A stretch of 14,122 nt of DNA from Nitrospinota bacterium (GTDB taxonomy: Bacteria; UBA8248): the NCBI GenBank assembly GCA_029937135.1, contig JAPYQX010000041.1, positions 1-14,122 on the forward strand, in the 5' to 3' direction. The position numbers and the translations under genes were made by a program. The notes under the pieces were generated by a model. It was not told the DNA's origin, searched no databases, and saw nothing but the letters and a program-made list of their open reading frames with translations. Below are positions 1 to 7,161 of this stretch, one piece after another (position 1 is the stretch's first letter; every line of letters begins with the position of its first letter).

Positions 1-141
1 ATCCTCAAGAGGTATCCCTTCGAGTGGTTTTACCGGGAGGGGATCGTGGGGGTCGTGATGCCGCCCTCGAGTTCGAGGTGCATCGAGGTGGCGGGCAAGA
101 TCGAGTGCGGCCTGACGGGGATGATCCTCCAGTACGGCTAG
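1..141 (+). CDS. C-terminal end of an unidentified protein (partial)
   Basis: The first reading frame is open from the window edge and ends at TAG (139-141), giving the last 46 residues of a protein whose start lies outside the window. The visible tail holds an aromatic stretch (FEWFYREG), a hydrophobic strand (IVGVVMPP) and two cysteines (SSRCIEV, KIECGL), and ends in MILQYG. I do not recognise the family. Codon use is GC-rich like the following genes, and the stop lies 52 nt before the next start, so it may be cotranscribed with the downstream amidohydrolase. The frame is judged real because it has no internal stop, keeps G/C-rich third positions and ends cleanly before the next gene. Function is left open. 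Confidence 0.55.
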   Translation: MLKRYPFEWFYREGIVGVVMPPSSSRCIEVAGKIECGLTGMILQYG

Positions 142-193
142 GAAAATCCGGCTCCCGGCGATAAGGCCGCGAAAAACCCGGCCTTGGGCGGGG

Positions 194-1210
194 GTGGTTC
201 CGACTCAAAGGGCAATCGTCTTGAGAATTCTCGTCGTCATACTCGGCCTCCTGCTCGCCATTTTGCCCTCAAGCCCTGAAGCGAGTGAAAAAAAAGAGCC
301 GGCCTCCGGTCCCTACCGGGGTCCCATCATCGATGCGCAAAACCACCCCAAGAGAAAGAGCGCTCCCCTGGCGGAATTTTTCGGGCAGGCGCGCGAGGCG
401 AACGTCGAAAAAGTCATCGTCATGAAAACGCCCAACGACTACCGGAAAAGCAACAGACTCCTGCGGGATTCCCGGCCGTATTCCAGGGCCATCGTCCTGT
501 GCCCGGCCGATTTTGTCGGGTTCATCCACAGGGAGAATGAGGAGCGGGCGCGTCGGGAGTTTGACCGCTTGAAAGCCGATCTGACGAACGATACCTGCGC
601 GGGTGTCGGGGAGGCAGGTCTGCGGCATTACGACAAGACGGCCAAAAAAGGCGGGAGCAACCGGGGCCAGCCCGAGGTGCTGGTCAATCTGAATCATCCC
701 CTGGTGCTGGAAATGCTCGGTCTCGCCGATGGGCGCGGCGTGCCCGTCGTCCTTCATATCGAGCCGGTCTACAGCCCGGCGGGAATCGATAATCTCCCGG
801 AGGTCAAGGATTGGTACAAAAGCGTCTGCCGCCGGTTTCCGGGGGCGAAACTGATCGCCTCCCATAACGGCATGATGCCACCCGGGGATTTGGAGGAGCT
901 TTTCTTGAGCTGCGCGAATCTCTTCGCCGATTTCAAGTTCATGCATCATCGCGGCGCGGCCGCCGGGTTCCGGGACCTGCACCCCATGAGCGATCTGGAT
1001 TTCGAGATTTTCCCGCATTGGCGGAAAATGATCCGGAAATACCCGGAGCGGTTCCTTTTCGCGTCGGACTGGAAATACGGCCGCCGCGGCTCGTTCGAGG
1101 ATTATGCCGGCCACATCCGCACGGTGCGCGAGATGCTCGGCGTCCTCCCCCCGGCCGTTCAGAGGAAAGTTTTGTACGAGAACGCCAAACGCGTATTTTC
1201 GATCGATTGA
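194..1210 (+). CDS. Exported amidohydrolase (amidohydrolase_2-like TIM barrel)
   Basis: This 338-aa protein begins with a signal peptide or membrane anchor (hydrophobic residues about 8-25, then SSPEASEKK) and is probably exported. The body has the hallmarks of metal-dependent amidohydrolases of the TatD/amidohydrolase_2 type: a first strand ending IIDAQNH (D47, H51), GVGEAG (E140), VVLHIEP (H188), LIASHNG (H224) and FLFASDWK (D292). The last three match the strand-5 His, strand-6 His and strand-8 Asp positions of the family. The first motif is unusual, because the normal HxH (as in DxHxH) is reduced to a single His. The annotated start is GTG at 194 with a weak upstream G-rich stretch. TTG at 221 has a better-spaced AAAGGG and would still keep most of the signal sequence. 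Substrate unknown; known relatives include lactonases, decarboxylases and hydrolases. Confidence 0.75.
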   Translation: MVPTQRAIVLRILVVILGLLLAILPSSPEASEKKEPASGPYRGPIIDAQNHPKRKSAPLAEFFGQAREANVEKVIVMKTPNDYRKSNRLLRDSRPYSRAIVLCPADFVGFIHRENEERARREFDRLKADLTNDTCAGVGEAGLRHYDKTAKKGGSNRGQPEVLVNLNHPLVLEMLGLADGRGVPVVLHIEPVYSPAGIDNLPEVKDWYKSVCRRFPGAKLIASHNGMMPPGDLEELFLSCANLFADFKFMHHRGAAAGFRDLHPMSDLDFEIFPHWRKMIRKYPERFLFASDWKYGRRGSFEDYAGHIRTVREMLGVLPPAVQRKVLYENAKRVFSID

Positions 1211-1271
1211 GGGCTACTTTCGCCCGAACGGGGAGTTCCACCGGAGTAGAAAGGGATTGCCTTTTAAGATT

Positions 1272-1297
1272 GCGAGTTGAGGCCGCGAGTCGAGGCC
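1272..1297 (+). repeat. Tandem duplication, 2 x 13 bp
   Basis: Two adjacent 13-bp units, GCGAGTTGAGGCC and GCGAGTCGAGGCC, differ at one base. They lie in the non-coding stretch after the amidohydrolase gene. No function is evident. Confidence 0.5.
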
Positions 1298-1346
1298 GAG
1301 GCGCGCGAACCAGGCCTTTCCTGCCCCCACCCCCTCTTCCGGAGGC

Positions 1347-1372
1347 CGTTCCGCGAGGAACGAAGGGATTTG
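1347..1372 (+). repeat. Copy 1 of a dispersed palindromic repeat
   Basis: The core CGTTCCGCGAGGAACG is a 6-bp inverted repeat closed by GCGA, a GNRA-type tetraloop if transcribed on this strand. With the next ten bases it matches the reverse complement of 5119-5144 at 24 of 26 positions. Both copies are intergenic, so this looks like a short REP-like interspersed element rather than a gene-specific signal. Confidence 0.6.
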
Positions 1373-1444
1373 TCGCCCGAACTCCTTCTTTAATACCCCC
1401 AATTCGGACAGTTTCTTCTCAAAATCCCCCCCGCTAAAACCCCT

Positions 1445-1473
1445 TTGATTTGCCGCTTTCCCCCTGTTAGGGT
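1445..1473 (+). promoter_or_regulatory. Candidate sigma70-type promoter for the thiC leader
   Basis: TTGATT (1445-1450) and TAGGGT (1468-1473) are separated by 17 nt and resemble -35 and -10 elements. The predicted transcription start, about 1480, would fall just before the first base pair of the TPP riboswitch, which is the expected geometry. The -10 box is also embedded in a C5/G5 inverted repeat (1460-1464 with 1475-1479). Matches to consensus are only partial. Confidence 0.45.
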
Positions 1474-1483
1474 TGGGGGAATG

Positions 1484-1558
1484 TTTGCTAGGGGTGCCAA
1501 GCGGCTGAGAACACACCCTTCGAACCTGACCCGGCTAGCACCGGTGTAGGGAAGCGAA
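1484..1558 (+). ncRNA. TPP riboswitch (THI element)
   Basis: The conserved core of the thiamine pyrophosphate aptamer is readable in order: GGGGTGCC, GGCTGAGA (the CUGAGA pyrimidine-sensor loop), ACCCTTCGAACCTGA, CCGG..CTAGCACCGG and GTAGGGAAGCG. The closing helix P1 forms between TTTGCT (1484-1489) and AGCGAA (1553-1558). The aptamer lies about 190 nt upstream of thiC on the same strand, so high TPP should lower thiC expression. Whether control is by transcription termination or by translation is not certain; a hairpin with a short T run at 1607-1637 is the best visible expression-platform candidate. Confidence 0.95.
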
Positions 1559-1606
1559 TCTCATCTGATTCAACTCCGGTTCACTTCCCCAGGTTTAAAA
1601 GAGTGC

Positions 1607-1637
1607 AGCGCCGCCCGTGAGAGGCGACGCTGGTTTT
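1607..1637 (+). terminator. Candidate expression-platform hairpin of the TPP riboswitch
   Basis: AGCG-C-CGCC (1607-1615) pairs with GGCG-A-CGCT (1623-1631), giving an 8-bp stem with one internal mismatch and a 7-nt loop. It is followed by GG and TTTT (1634-1637). It lies between the aptamer and the thiC start, as an intrinsic terminator switch would. The T run is short, so termination may be weak, and no competing antiterminator helix was worked out. Confidence 0.4.
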
Positions 1638-1747
1638 CGGCCCGGCGGCTCCGGCCCCCCCGGCATAGCGTGCCCCCGGCATTGTGTGCCTCTGGCACGG
1701 TCCGCCAACAAGATGAAACCCCCATTCCCCGAGGAGGGATGTTCGAG

Positions 1748-3541
<1,794 letters not shown>

Positions 3542-3567
3542 GCCTTAATCCACAACCGAGAAAAAAT

Positions 3568-3605
3568 AAAAACCCCTGTCAGGCGATCTGGCGGGGGTTT
3601 TTGTT
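3568..3605 (+). terminator. Strong intrinsic terminator after thiC
   Basis: AAAAACCCCTGTCA (3568-3581) pairs with TGGCGGGGGTTTTT (3589-3602), giving a 14-bp stem with two G-T pairs around a 7-nt loop. It ends in a T5 run 27 nt after the thiC stop. The A/T symmetry means it could also act on transcripts from the opposite strand. Confidence 0.9.
3588..3605 (+). repeat. Left copy of an 18-bp direct repeat flanking the A/T-rich insert
   Basis: CTGGCGGGGGTTTTTGTT is repeated at 4733-4750 with one change (CTGGCAGGGGTTTTTGTT). Both copies are the 3' halves of terminators, and they bracket the low-GC gene at 3731-4649. Convergent terminator sequence is a simple alternative to a duplication made during insertion. 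Confidence 0.55.
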
Positions 3606-3676
3606 ATCTTCAATCATAATCATTTTGTCCATCAATACACTCTCCAGTTTCCAACATTCAAACAAATTGATTTTAT

Positions 3677-3704
3677 TTATACTTTTCGGTACTTTAGATA
3701 AAAT
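3677..3704 (+). promoter_or_regulatory. Candidate promoter of the A/T-rich split gene
   Basis: The stretch 3606-3720 is A/T-rich and contains TAAAAT (3699-3704), a good -10 match, with a poor -35 candidate TTATAC (3677-3682) at 16-nt spacing. The predicted start site lies about 20 nt before the ATG, and AGGAG (3720-3724) is a well-placed ribosome binding site. Confidence 0.3.
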
Positions 3705-3730
3705 TATCATATCAATTGTAGGAGTACGCC

Positions 3731-4345
3731 ATGGCGACCGAGGCACTCAAGATCATATTTAGCGGTAGGGCGGTGCGATCTGGAACTATAAGTGTTCATG
3801 ATCTAGGAACTTCCCTAATTGCTTTTGGGGATTTATGCCAAGAAGCAAACAGAGTTCTCAATCAAGACCGCGCAATTATAACAGTTAATGTTAAATCTGA
3901 GTTTACCGCCGGCTCTTTCCATGCTTTTTGGGAGGTTATTATTGAAGGCGTAAAAACGCTAATCGAAACCAATCCAGCATTAGATGAAAAAGAATTATTG
4001 ACCATACCTGGTGTCTATGACGCTTTTGGCAATTCAGGATTGTTGCAGATTATGAAATTTTCAAAAGGAGAAGAGCCGACCCAGATCGAGCCTGCAAACG
4101 AGGGGAATTCAAATGTATCAGTAAAAAATAATACAGGCTCAAATATTACAGTGAATAATAATGTCATCAACCTATTCGAAAGTGCCTCGACAAGAGATGC
4201 GCTGGAAAGGATGGTAGGACCGCTTTCTAAGGAAGGCATTGACCGCATTAAAATTGGGATAAGTGGCAAGGAACCAGAATCCATCAACAAAGAAGAAGCC
4301 AATTACTTTTCGAAAAAAAATCAAAATATCCGAAGCTCTAGTTGA
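3731..4345 (+). CDS. Hypothetical protein, N-terminal two-thirds of a frame-split gene
   Basis: This 204-aa product starts at ATG 3731 behind AGGAG at 6-nt spacing and ends at TGA 4343-4345. Base composition and codon use are far more A/T-rich than in thiC or the genes to the right, which suggests horizontal acquisition. Visible parts: an N-terminal beta-rich domain (IIFSGRAVRSGTISVHDLG), a central Asn/Thr/Val linker (NVSVKNNTGSNITVNNNV), then a segment DALERMVGPLSKEGIDRIKI. From memory this layout recalls uncharacterised accessory-region proteins of about 300 aa (DUF7946-like) with a further C-terminal domain containing a FAKGD motif. That domain is present here but one base out of frame (to 4649). 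The shift lies in the A8 tract 4313-4320; the last eight residues before the stop (NQNIRSSS) are probably not native. Function unknown. Confidence 0.65.
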   Translation: MATEALKIIFSGRAVRSGTISVHDLGTSLIAFGDLCQEANRVLNQDRAIITVNVKSEFTAGSFHAFWEVIIEGVKTLIETNPALDEKELLTIPGVYDAFGNSGLLQIMKFSKGEEPTQIEPANEGNSNVSVKNNTGSNITVNNNVINLFESASTRDALERMVGPLSKEGIDRIKIGISGKEPESINKEEANYFSKKNQNIRSSS

Positions 4346-4649
4346 CAAATACAATGAAGGAAGAATTGATGGTATTTTTAAAATAATAAGACCGAATTTT
4401 GAAGGCGATCTTGTTTGGACACTTTCCCACGGAGGAAGAAATTACTCGGTGAGAGTTGAAGATGTGGAATTTTTAAAAATAGTAGACCCTGGTCAGTCTT
4501 TCGCAAAAGGAGACTCATTGAAGGGAAGTGTTAGGATTGCGGAAATTCATCGAGAAGATGGACATATTACAAGGCAATATTACCTCGACAGTGTTGATGA
4601 GATTTTCAAGGCTCCTGTACAGATAAATTTACCTGATGGCAAAGGGTAA
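4313..4649 (+). pseudogene. Out-of-frame C-terminal part of the split hypothetical gene
   Basis: Removing one A from the A8 tract (4313-4320) joins the upstream 196 residues to KISEALVDKYNEGRIDGIFK and onward to the TAA at 4647-4649, giving one 305-aa protein. The downstream frame has real-protein character (VEDVEFLKI, FAKGDSLKGSVRI, YLDSVDEIFKAP), and its FAKGD segment matches what I remember of the C-terminal domain of full-length relatives. An in-frame GTG at 4263 exists, but it lies inside the upstream frame and has no clear ribosome binding site. So this is either a disrupted gene, a gene rescued by polymerase slippage on A8, or a sequencing indel. The sequence alone cannot decide. Confidence 0.6.
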
Positions 4650-4711
4650 AATGCTATCATTCCGAGCGCCACCGGCGCGAGGAATCTGCTTGAAGGACAA
4701 ATCAAACAACT

Positions 4712-4747
4712 AACCCCCGTCCGGGCCGGACCCTGGCAGGGGTTTTT
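4712..4747 (+). terminator. Intrinsic terminator after the split gene
   Basis: AACCCC (4712-4717) pairs with GGGGTT (4739-4744). The stem continues inward through GTC/GGC and GGG/CCC with single mismatches around a CCGGA loop, and ends in TTTTT. It lies about 60 nt after the TAA at 4649. Confidence 0.8.
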
Positions 4748-4750
4748 GTT
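4733..4750 (+). repeat. Right copy of the 18-bp direct repeat flanking the A/T-rich insert
   Basis: CTGGCAGGGGTTTTTGTT, 17 of 18 positions identical to 3588-3605. It is followed at once by two copies of TTTCCTGATGGT (4749-4760 and 4765-4776). Confidence 0.55.
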
Positions 4751-4794
4751 TCCTGATGGTTTCTTTTCCTGATGGTAAATACGCCGCGAATAGC

Positions 4795-4836
4795 GTATCG
4801 GTATGTTAGTAGGAATCGAACGGATGCCCCCGATAC
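4795..4836 (+). repeat. Inverted repeat upstream of the small basic protein gene
   Basis: GTATCGG (4795-4801) and CCGATAC (4830-4836) form a perfect 7-bp stem around a 28-nt loop, ending 28 nt before the ATG at 4865. It could be a leader hairpin or chance. Confidence 0.35.
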
Positions 4837-4864
4837 CGGTGATTCGAAATATCGAGGATTTGAA

Positions 4865-5062
4865 ATGGCGAAAAGCAAAAAACAGACAAATGAAAAACCA
4901 AAAGATAAAAAACCAGTCTCAAATCTCAGACAGCTTCTAGAGAACAAAAAATCGGCCGCGGCGTCGAAGAATTCCACCCCGTCGGAAAAAAAGGCCGCGG
5001 CCAAGACCATGACGCAGGCCCCCATCAAACGGGGCGGCGGCGGCGGGAGGAAAGCGAAGTAG
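4865..5062 (+). CDS. Small Lys-rich basic protein, hypothetical
   Basis: A 65-aa protein beginning MAKSKKQTNEKPKDKK, very rich in Lys and Ala, ending in a Gly5 stretch followed by RKAK. GAGG (4854-4857) lies 7 nt before ATG 4865. The frame is open further up to 4772, but the added residues have no ribosome binding site and look like leader sequence. There is no signal peptide, membrane segment or recognisable domain. The composition suggests a largely disordered nucleic-acid-binding protein, but composition alone does not prove that. It stands alone after a terminator, upstream of the dispersed repeat and the selenoprotein gene. Confidence 0.5.
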   Translation: MAKSKKQTNEKPKDKKPVSNLRQLLENKKSAAASKNSTPSEKKAAAKTMTQAPIKRGGGGGRKAK

Positions 5063-5118
5063 TCCCCCCGATGGCCTGATGGCGAAATTTCCCTCCCCCG
5101 AAGGGAGAGATAGGACAC

Positions 5119-5144
5119 CAAACCCCTCCGTTCCTCGCGGAACG
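5119..5144 (-). repeat. Copy 2 of the dispersed palindromic repeat (inverted)
   Basis: The reverse complement matches 1347-1372 at 24 of 26 positions, including the full 16-nt palindrome. Just before it, TCCCT/AGGGA around 5091-5108 forms a further small hairpin, so the whole C-rich stretch 5085-5160 may be a compound REP-like element. Confidence 0.6.
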
Positions 5145-5293
5145 ACCCCTCCCCCCTACTCCACCTTCATACTCGCTCCCACCCCCACCCCGTTTCTTTT
5201 AAACTAGCCCTGGTTCACCTCAAGGGCGTAGCGCGCCAGATTTTTGGAGGGATAGGTGGGCGGGTCGGTGTTGTCCCCGGACAGGGCTTCGCG

Positions 5294-5797
5294 ATGCACC
5301 TCGTCGCCGACACGGGGACGCTTCCGGGCGAGTTCCAGCTCAAGCTCGGAAAATTCATGGACCATGAAATCTATTCGGACGAGCCCAAACACATCGGGGG
5401 CTCGGACCGCTACCCCCCGCCGATGAGCTATATCGCGATGGGGGTGGGCTTCTGACTACTCACTCAGATGGCGCGGTACGCGGCCATGATGAAAATGAAG
5501 GTGGACCGGGCGACCTGCCGAGTGACGTTCGACTACGTGCTCAGAGGCTCGGTGCTCAAGGGGACGGTGAACACAACCTGGGAGGGGGTGCGGACCGACC
5601 TTGAGGTCGAGTCCCCCGAGCCGGCGGAGAAGATCGCTCAGCTGATCAAAAACGCCAAGGGGGGCTGTTTCGCCGAGAACATGATCACCCAGGCGGTGCC
5701 CCTCACCAGCAGCGTCAAGCTCAACGGCGAGGCGATCACTATCGAAGGCATTACCGGCGAGGGCATCATCAACGGAGACACAGAGCCGGGGGCGTAA
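5294..5797 (+). CDS. OsmC/Ohr-family selenoprotein (TGA read as selenocysteine)
   Basis: OsmC/Ohr proteins are thiol peroxidases that reduce organic hydroperoxides using two cysteines. Read through one in-frame TGA (5453-5455), this frame gives 167 aa: an N-terminal strand pair (GEFQLKLGKF), HEIYSDEPKHIGGSDRYPPP (the family's domain-1 loop), GVGF-U-LLTQMARYA (the long helix carrying the peroxidatic residue, here U54), a central beta region, and KGGCFAEN (C125), the usual second-cysteine site. Protein similarity is continuous on both sides of the TGA, and the TGA falls exactly on the expected catalytic Cys. A SECIS-like hairpin follows at 5468-5487. ATG 5294 is preceded by AGGG at 7 nt; the frame is open further upstream, so the N-terminus is the least certain part. 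Conventional calling would give only 5468-5797, lacking the active site. A plain nonsense mutation is the alternative. Confidence 0.82.
5453..5487 (+). other. UGA(Sec) codon with candidate bacterial SECIS hairpin
   Basis: After TGA (5453-5455), ATGGC (5468-5472) pairs with GCCAT (5483-5487). With G5473 bulged, CG (5474-5475) pairs with CG (5481-5482), leaving the 5-nt loop GTACG. The loop begins with G then U and starts 21 nt after the TGA. A G in the first loop positions and a spacing of roughly 16-37 nt are what bacterial SECIS elements show. The hairpin includes the misleading in-frame ATG 5468. Confidence 0.6.
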
Positions 5798-5823
5798 AAC
5801 CGGAAAAATAGAGAGATTTACCC

Positions 5824-5868
5824 AATGAAAATAACTTACAATAATAATAAATTAAGAGATTATTATAT
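5824..5868 (+). promoter_or_regulatory. A/T-rich promoter-like stretch before the beta-propeller gene
   Basis: The 116-nt gap after the selenoprotein gene is abruptly A/T-rich and contains -10-like TATTAT (5861-5866) and TTATAT (5863-5868). No convincing -35 partner is at ideal spacing. It suggests the propeller gene has its own promoter. Confidence 0.3.
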
Positions 5869-5913
5869 CCGAATAGCCACTTTCCAGTCCGAACAACCAA
5901 GGAGACACTCGCC

Positions 5914-7071
5914 ATGAAAAAAATTCTGTACAACCTGATCGGAGCTGCGGTGTATCTCGCAATCCTCCCCGCCCCGGCGAGCGCCGAAATCCTGGCGATG
6001 GTGAACTACGAAACCCGACCGGACCAGGCCTTCCGGAGAGAGGGCATCGCCGTCATCGACGTGGACCCAAAGTCCGGCAACTACGGCAAGATCGTCGCCG
6101 ACATCCCCCTGCCCTCCGACCTGGTGAACCACCATATTTCATACAACCATGACGCCAGTAAAGCCTACATCACCGCCCTCAGCACGGGGCGGCTGCTCGT
6201 CATGGATATGAAGCGCTTCCCCTTCCGGGTGAAGACGAGCAAGGTTCCCGGCTGCGCCGTGGGCGAGGACATCGTCTTCTCAGGCGACCACAAGACGTGG
6301 TACCTGACCTGCATGGGCTCGAACAACGTCATCGTCGGCGACGCCGTGACCGACAAACCCGTCAAGACGCTCGCCGCGACGAGCAAGGCCTTCATCAAAT
6401 ACCCTCACGGCATCGCCGTCCACAGCGGCATCGACCGCATACTCGTCACCACCTCGGTCCGCGCCTCGGACCTCGGCGATGCGGGGGAGACGGTGACGGA
6501 GATCGAGGCCAGCAGCGGACGCGTGCTCGCCGTCCACAAGGTCACGGCCGATCCCGCCAAGGGAAAGTCGCCGGTCGAGGTGCTTTTTATCCCGAACTCT
6601 GATCCGCCCAGGGCCTACATCACCAACATGTTCGGCGGGACCCTCTCGCTGGCCACCTGGAACCCCGGCAAGAAGACCTTTTCGGTGAAGCAGGTGCTCG
6701 ACCTCTCAAGCCACAAGGGGGGCGTTCCGCTGGAGATATATTTCAACGAAAAAGGGGACAGGCTCTACCTCATCACGGGCAATCCGGGAGCGTTTCATAT
6801 CATCGACATCAAGAACCCTGAAAAACCCAGGGTGCTCAAAACCATCCGGGCCGCCGCCGGGGCGCACCGTGTGGCCTTCGACAAGGGGGGTAAGTACGCA
6901 TTCGTCCAGAACAACCTGCTGGGCCTCAAGGGAATGAGAGACGGGTCCATCACGGTGATCGACATGAAAAAGGAAAAGCGCATCGGGAGCATCGACACGT
7001 TCAAGAACCGGGGGCTGCTCCCGAATCTGATCGTCTTGCTGCCGAATTGGAATCTCGACGCAGGCCATTAG
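5914..7071 (+). CDS. Periplasmic beta-propeller protein, SBP56/YncE-like
   Basis: The 385-aa protein starts at ATG 5914 with AAGGAGA 8 nt upstream and has a clear signal peptide (MKKILYNLIGAAVYLAIL, cleavage likely after APASA, about residue 24). The rest is built of repeated four-stranded-sheet signatures such as GIAVIDVDPKSGNYGKIV, GRLLVMDM, HGIAVHSGIDRILVTT, PRAYITNMFGGTLSL, FHIIDIKNPEKPRVLKTI and GSITVIDMKKEKRIGSI, typical of a 7-bladed propeller. The DVDPKS..YGKIV and VNHHISYN segments recall selenium-binding protein 56/methanethiol oxidase, where a conserved His pair binds metal; this resemblance is from memory and partial. It could equally be a YVTN-type propeller or lactonase relative. 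It lies beside a putative selenoprotein. Short C-terminal tail LPNWNLDAGH. Substrate unknown. Confidence 0.75.
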   Translation: MKKILYNLIGAAVYLAILPAPASAEILAMVNYETRPDQAFRREGIAVIDVDPKSGNYGKIVADIPLPSDLVNHHISYNHDASKAYITALSTGRLLVMDMKRFPFRVKTSKVPGCAVGEDIVFSGDHKTWYLTCMGSNNVIVGDAVTDKPVKTLAATSKAFIKYPHGIAVHSGIDRILVTTSVRASDLGDAGETVTEIEASSGRVLAVHKVTADPAKGKSPVEVLFIPNSDPPRAYITNMFGGTLSLATWNPGKKTFSVKQVLDLSSHKGGVPLEIYFNEKGDRLYLITGNPGAFHIIDIKNPEKPRVLKTIRAAAGAHRVAFDKGGKYAFVQNNLLGLKGMRDGSITVIDMKKEKRIGSIDTFKNRGLLPNLIVLLPNWNLDAGH

Positions 7072-7161
7072 CGCTTCTCTCGATTCTTTTTTGGGCGCGC
7101 CCCCCGGAGCGTGGCCGCCCGGAGTGGACCCCCACGGAGCTATCCCTGCCCGGGACGGGTG

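Noticed and set aside
1670..1747. Extended thiC starting at GTG 1670
   Set aside because: There is no ribosome site before it, and the added residues are encoded by leader sequence, whereas GAGGAGG lies properly before ATG 1748.
4795..4850. tRNA-like features (GGAATCGAAC and a 7-bp outer stem)
   Set aside because: The T-arm does not pair correctly and no anticodon or D arm can be drawn.
5204..5392. 62-codon minus-strand frame
   Set aside because: It is antisense to the N-terminal part of the selenoprotein and has no family likeness.
5468..5797. OsmC-like gene starting at ATG 5468
   Set aside because: This would drop the conserved HEIYSDEPKHIGG part and the active-site residue. Similarity continues upstream through the TGA, and no good ribosome site precedes 5468.
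5825..5917. 30-codon frame (MKITYNNNKL...) overlapping the propeller start by ATGA
   Set aside because: It lies in the A/T-rich promoter region, has only a weak GAGAG before it and no recognisable sequence. It could be a leader peptide, but there is no support.
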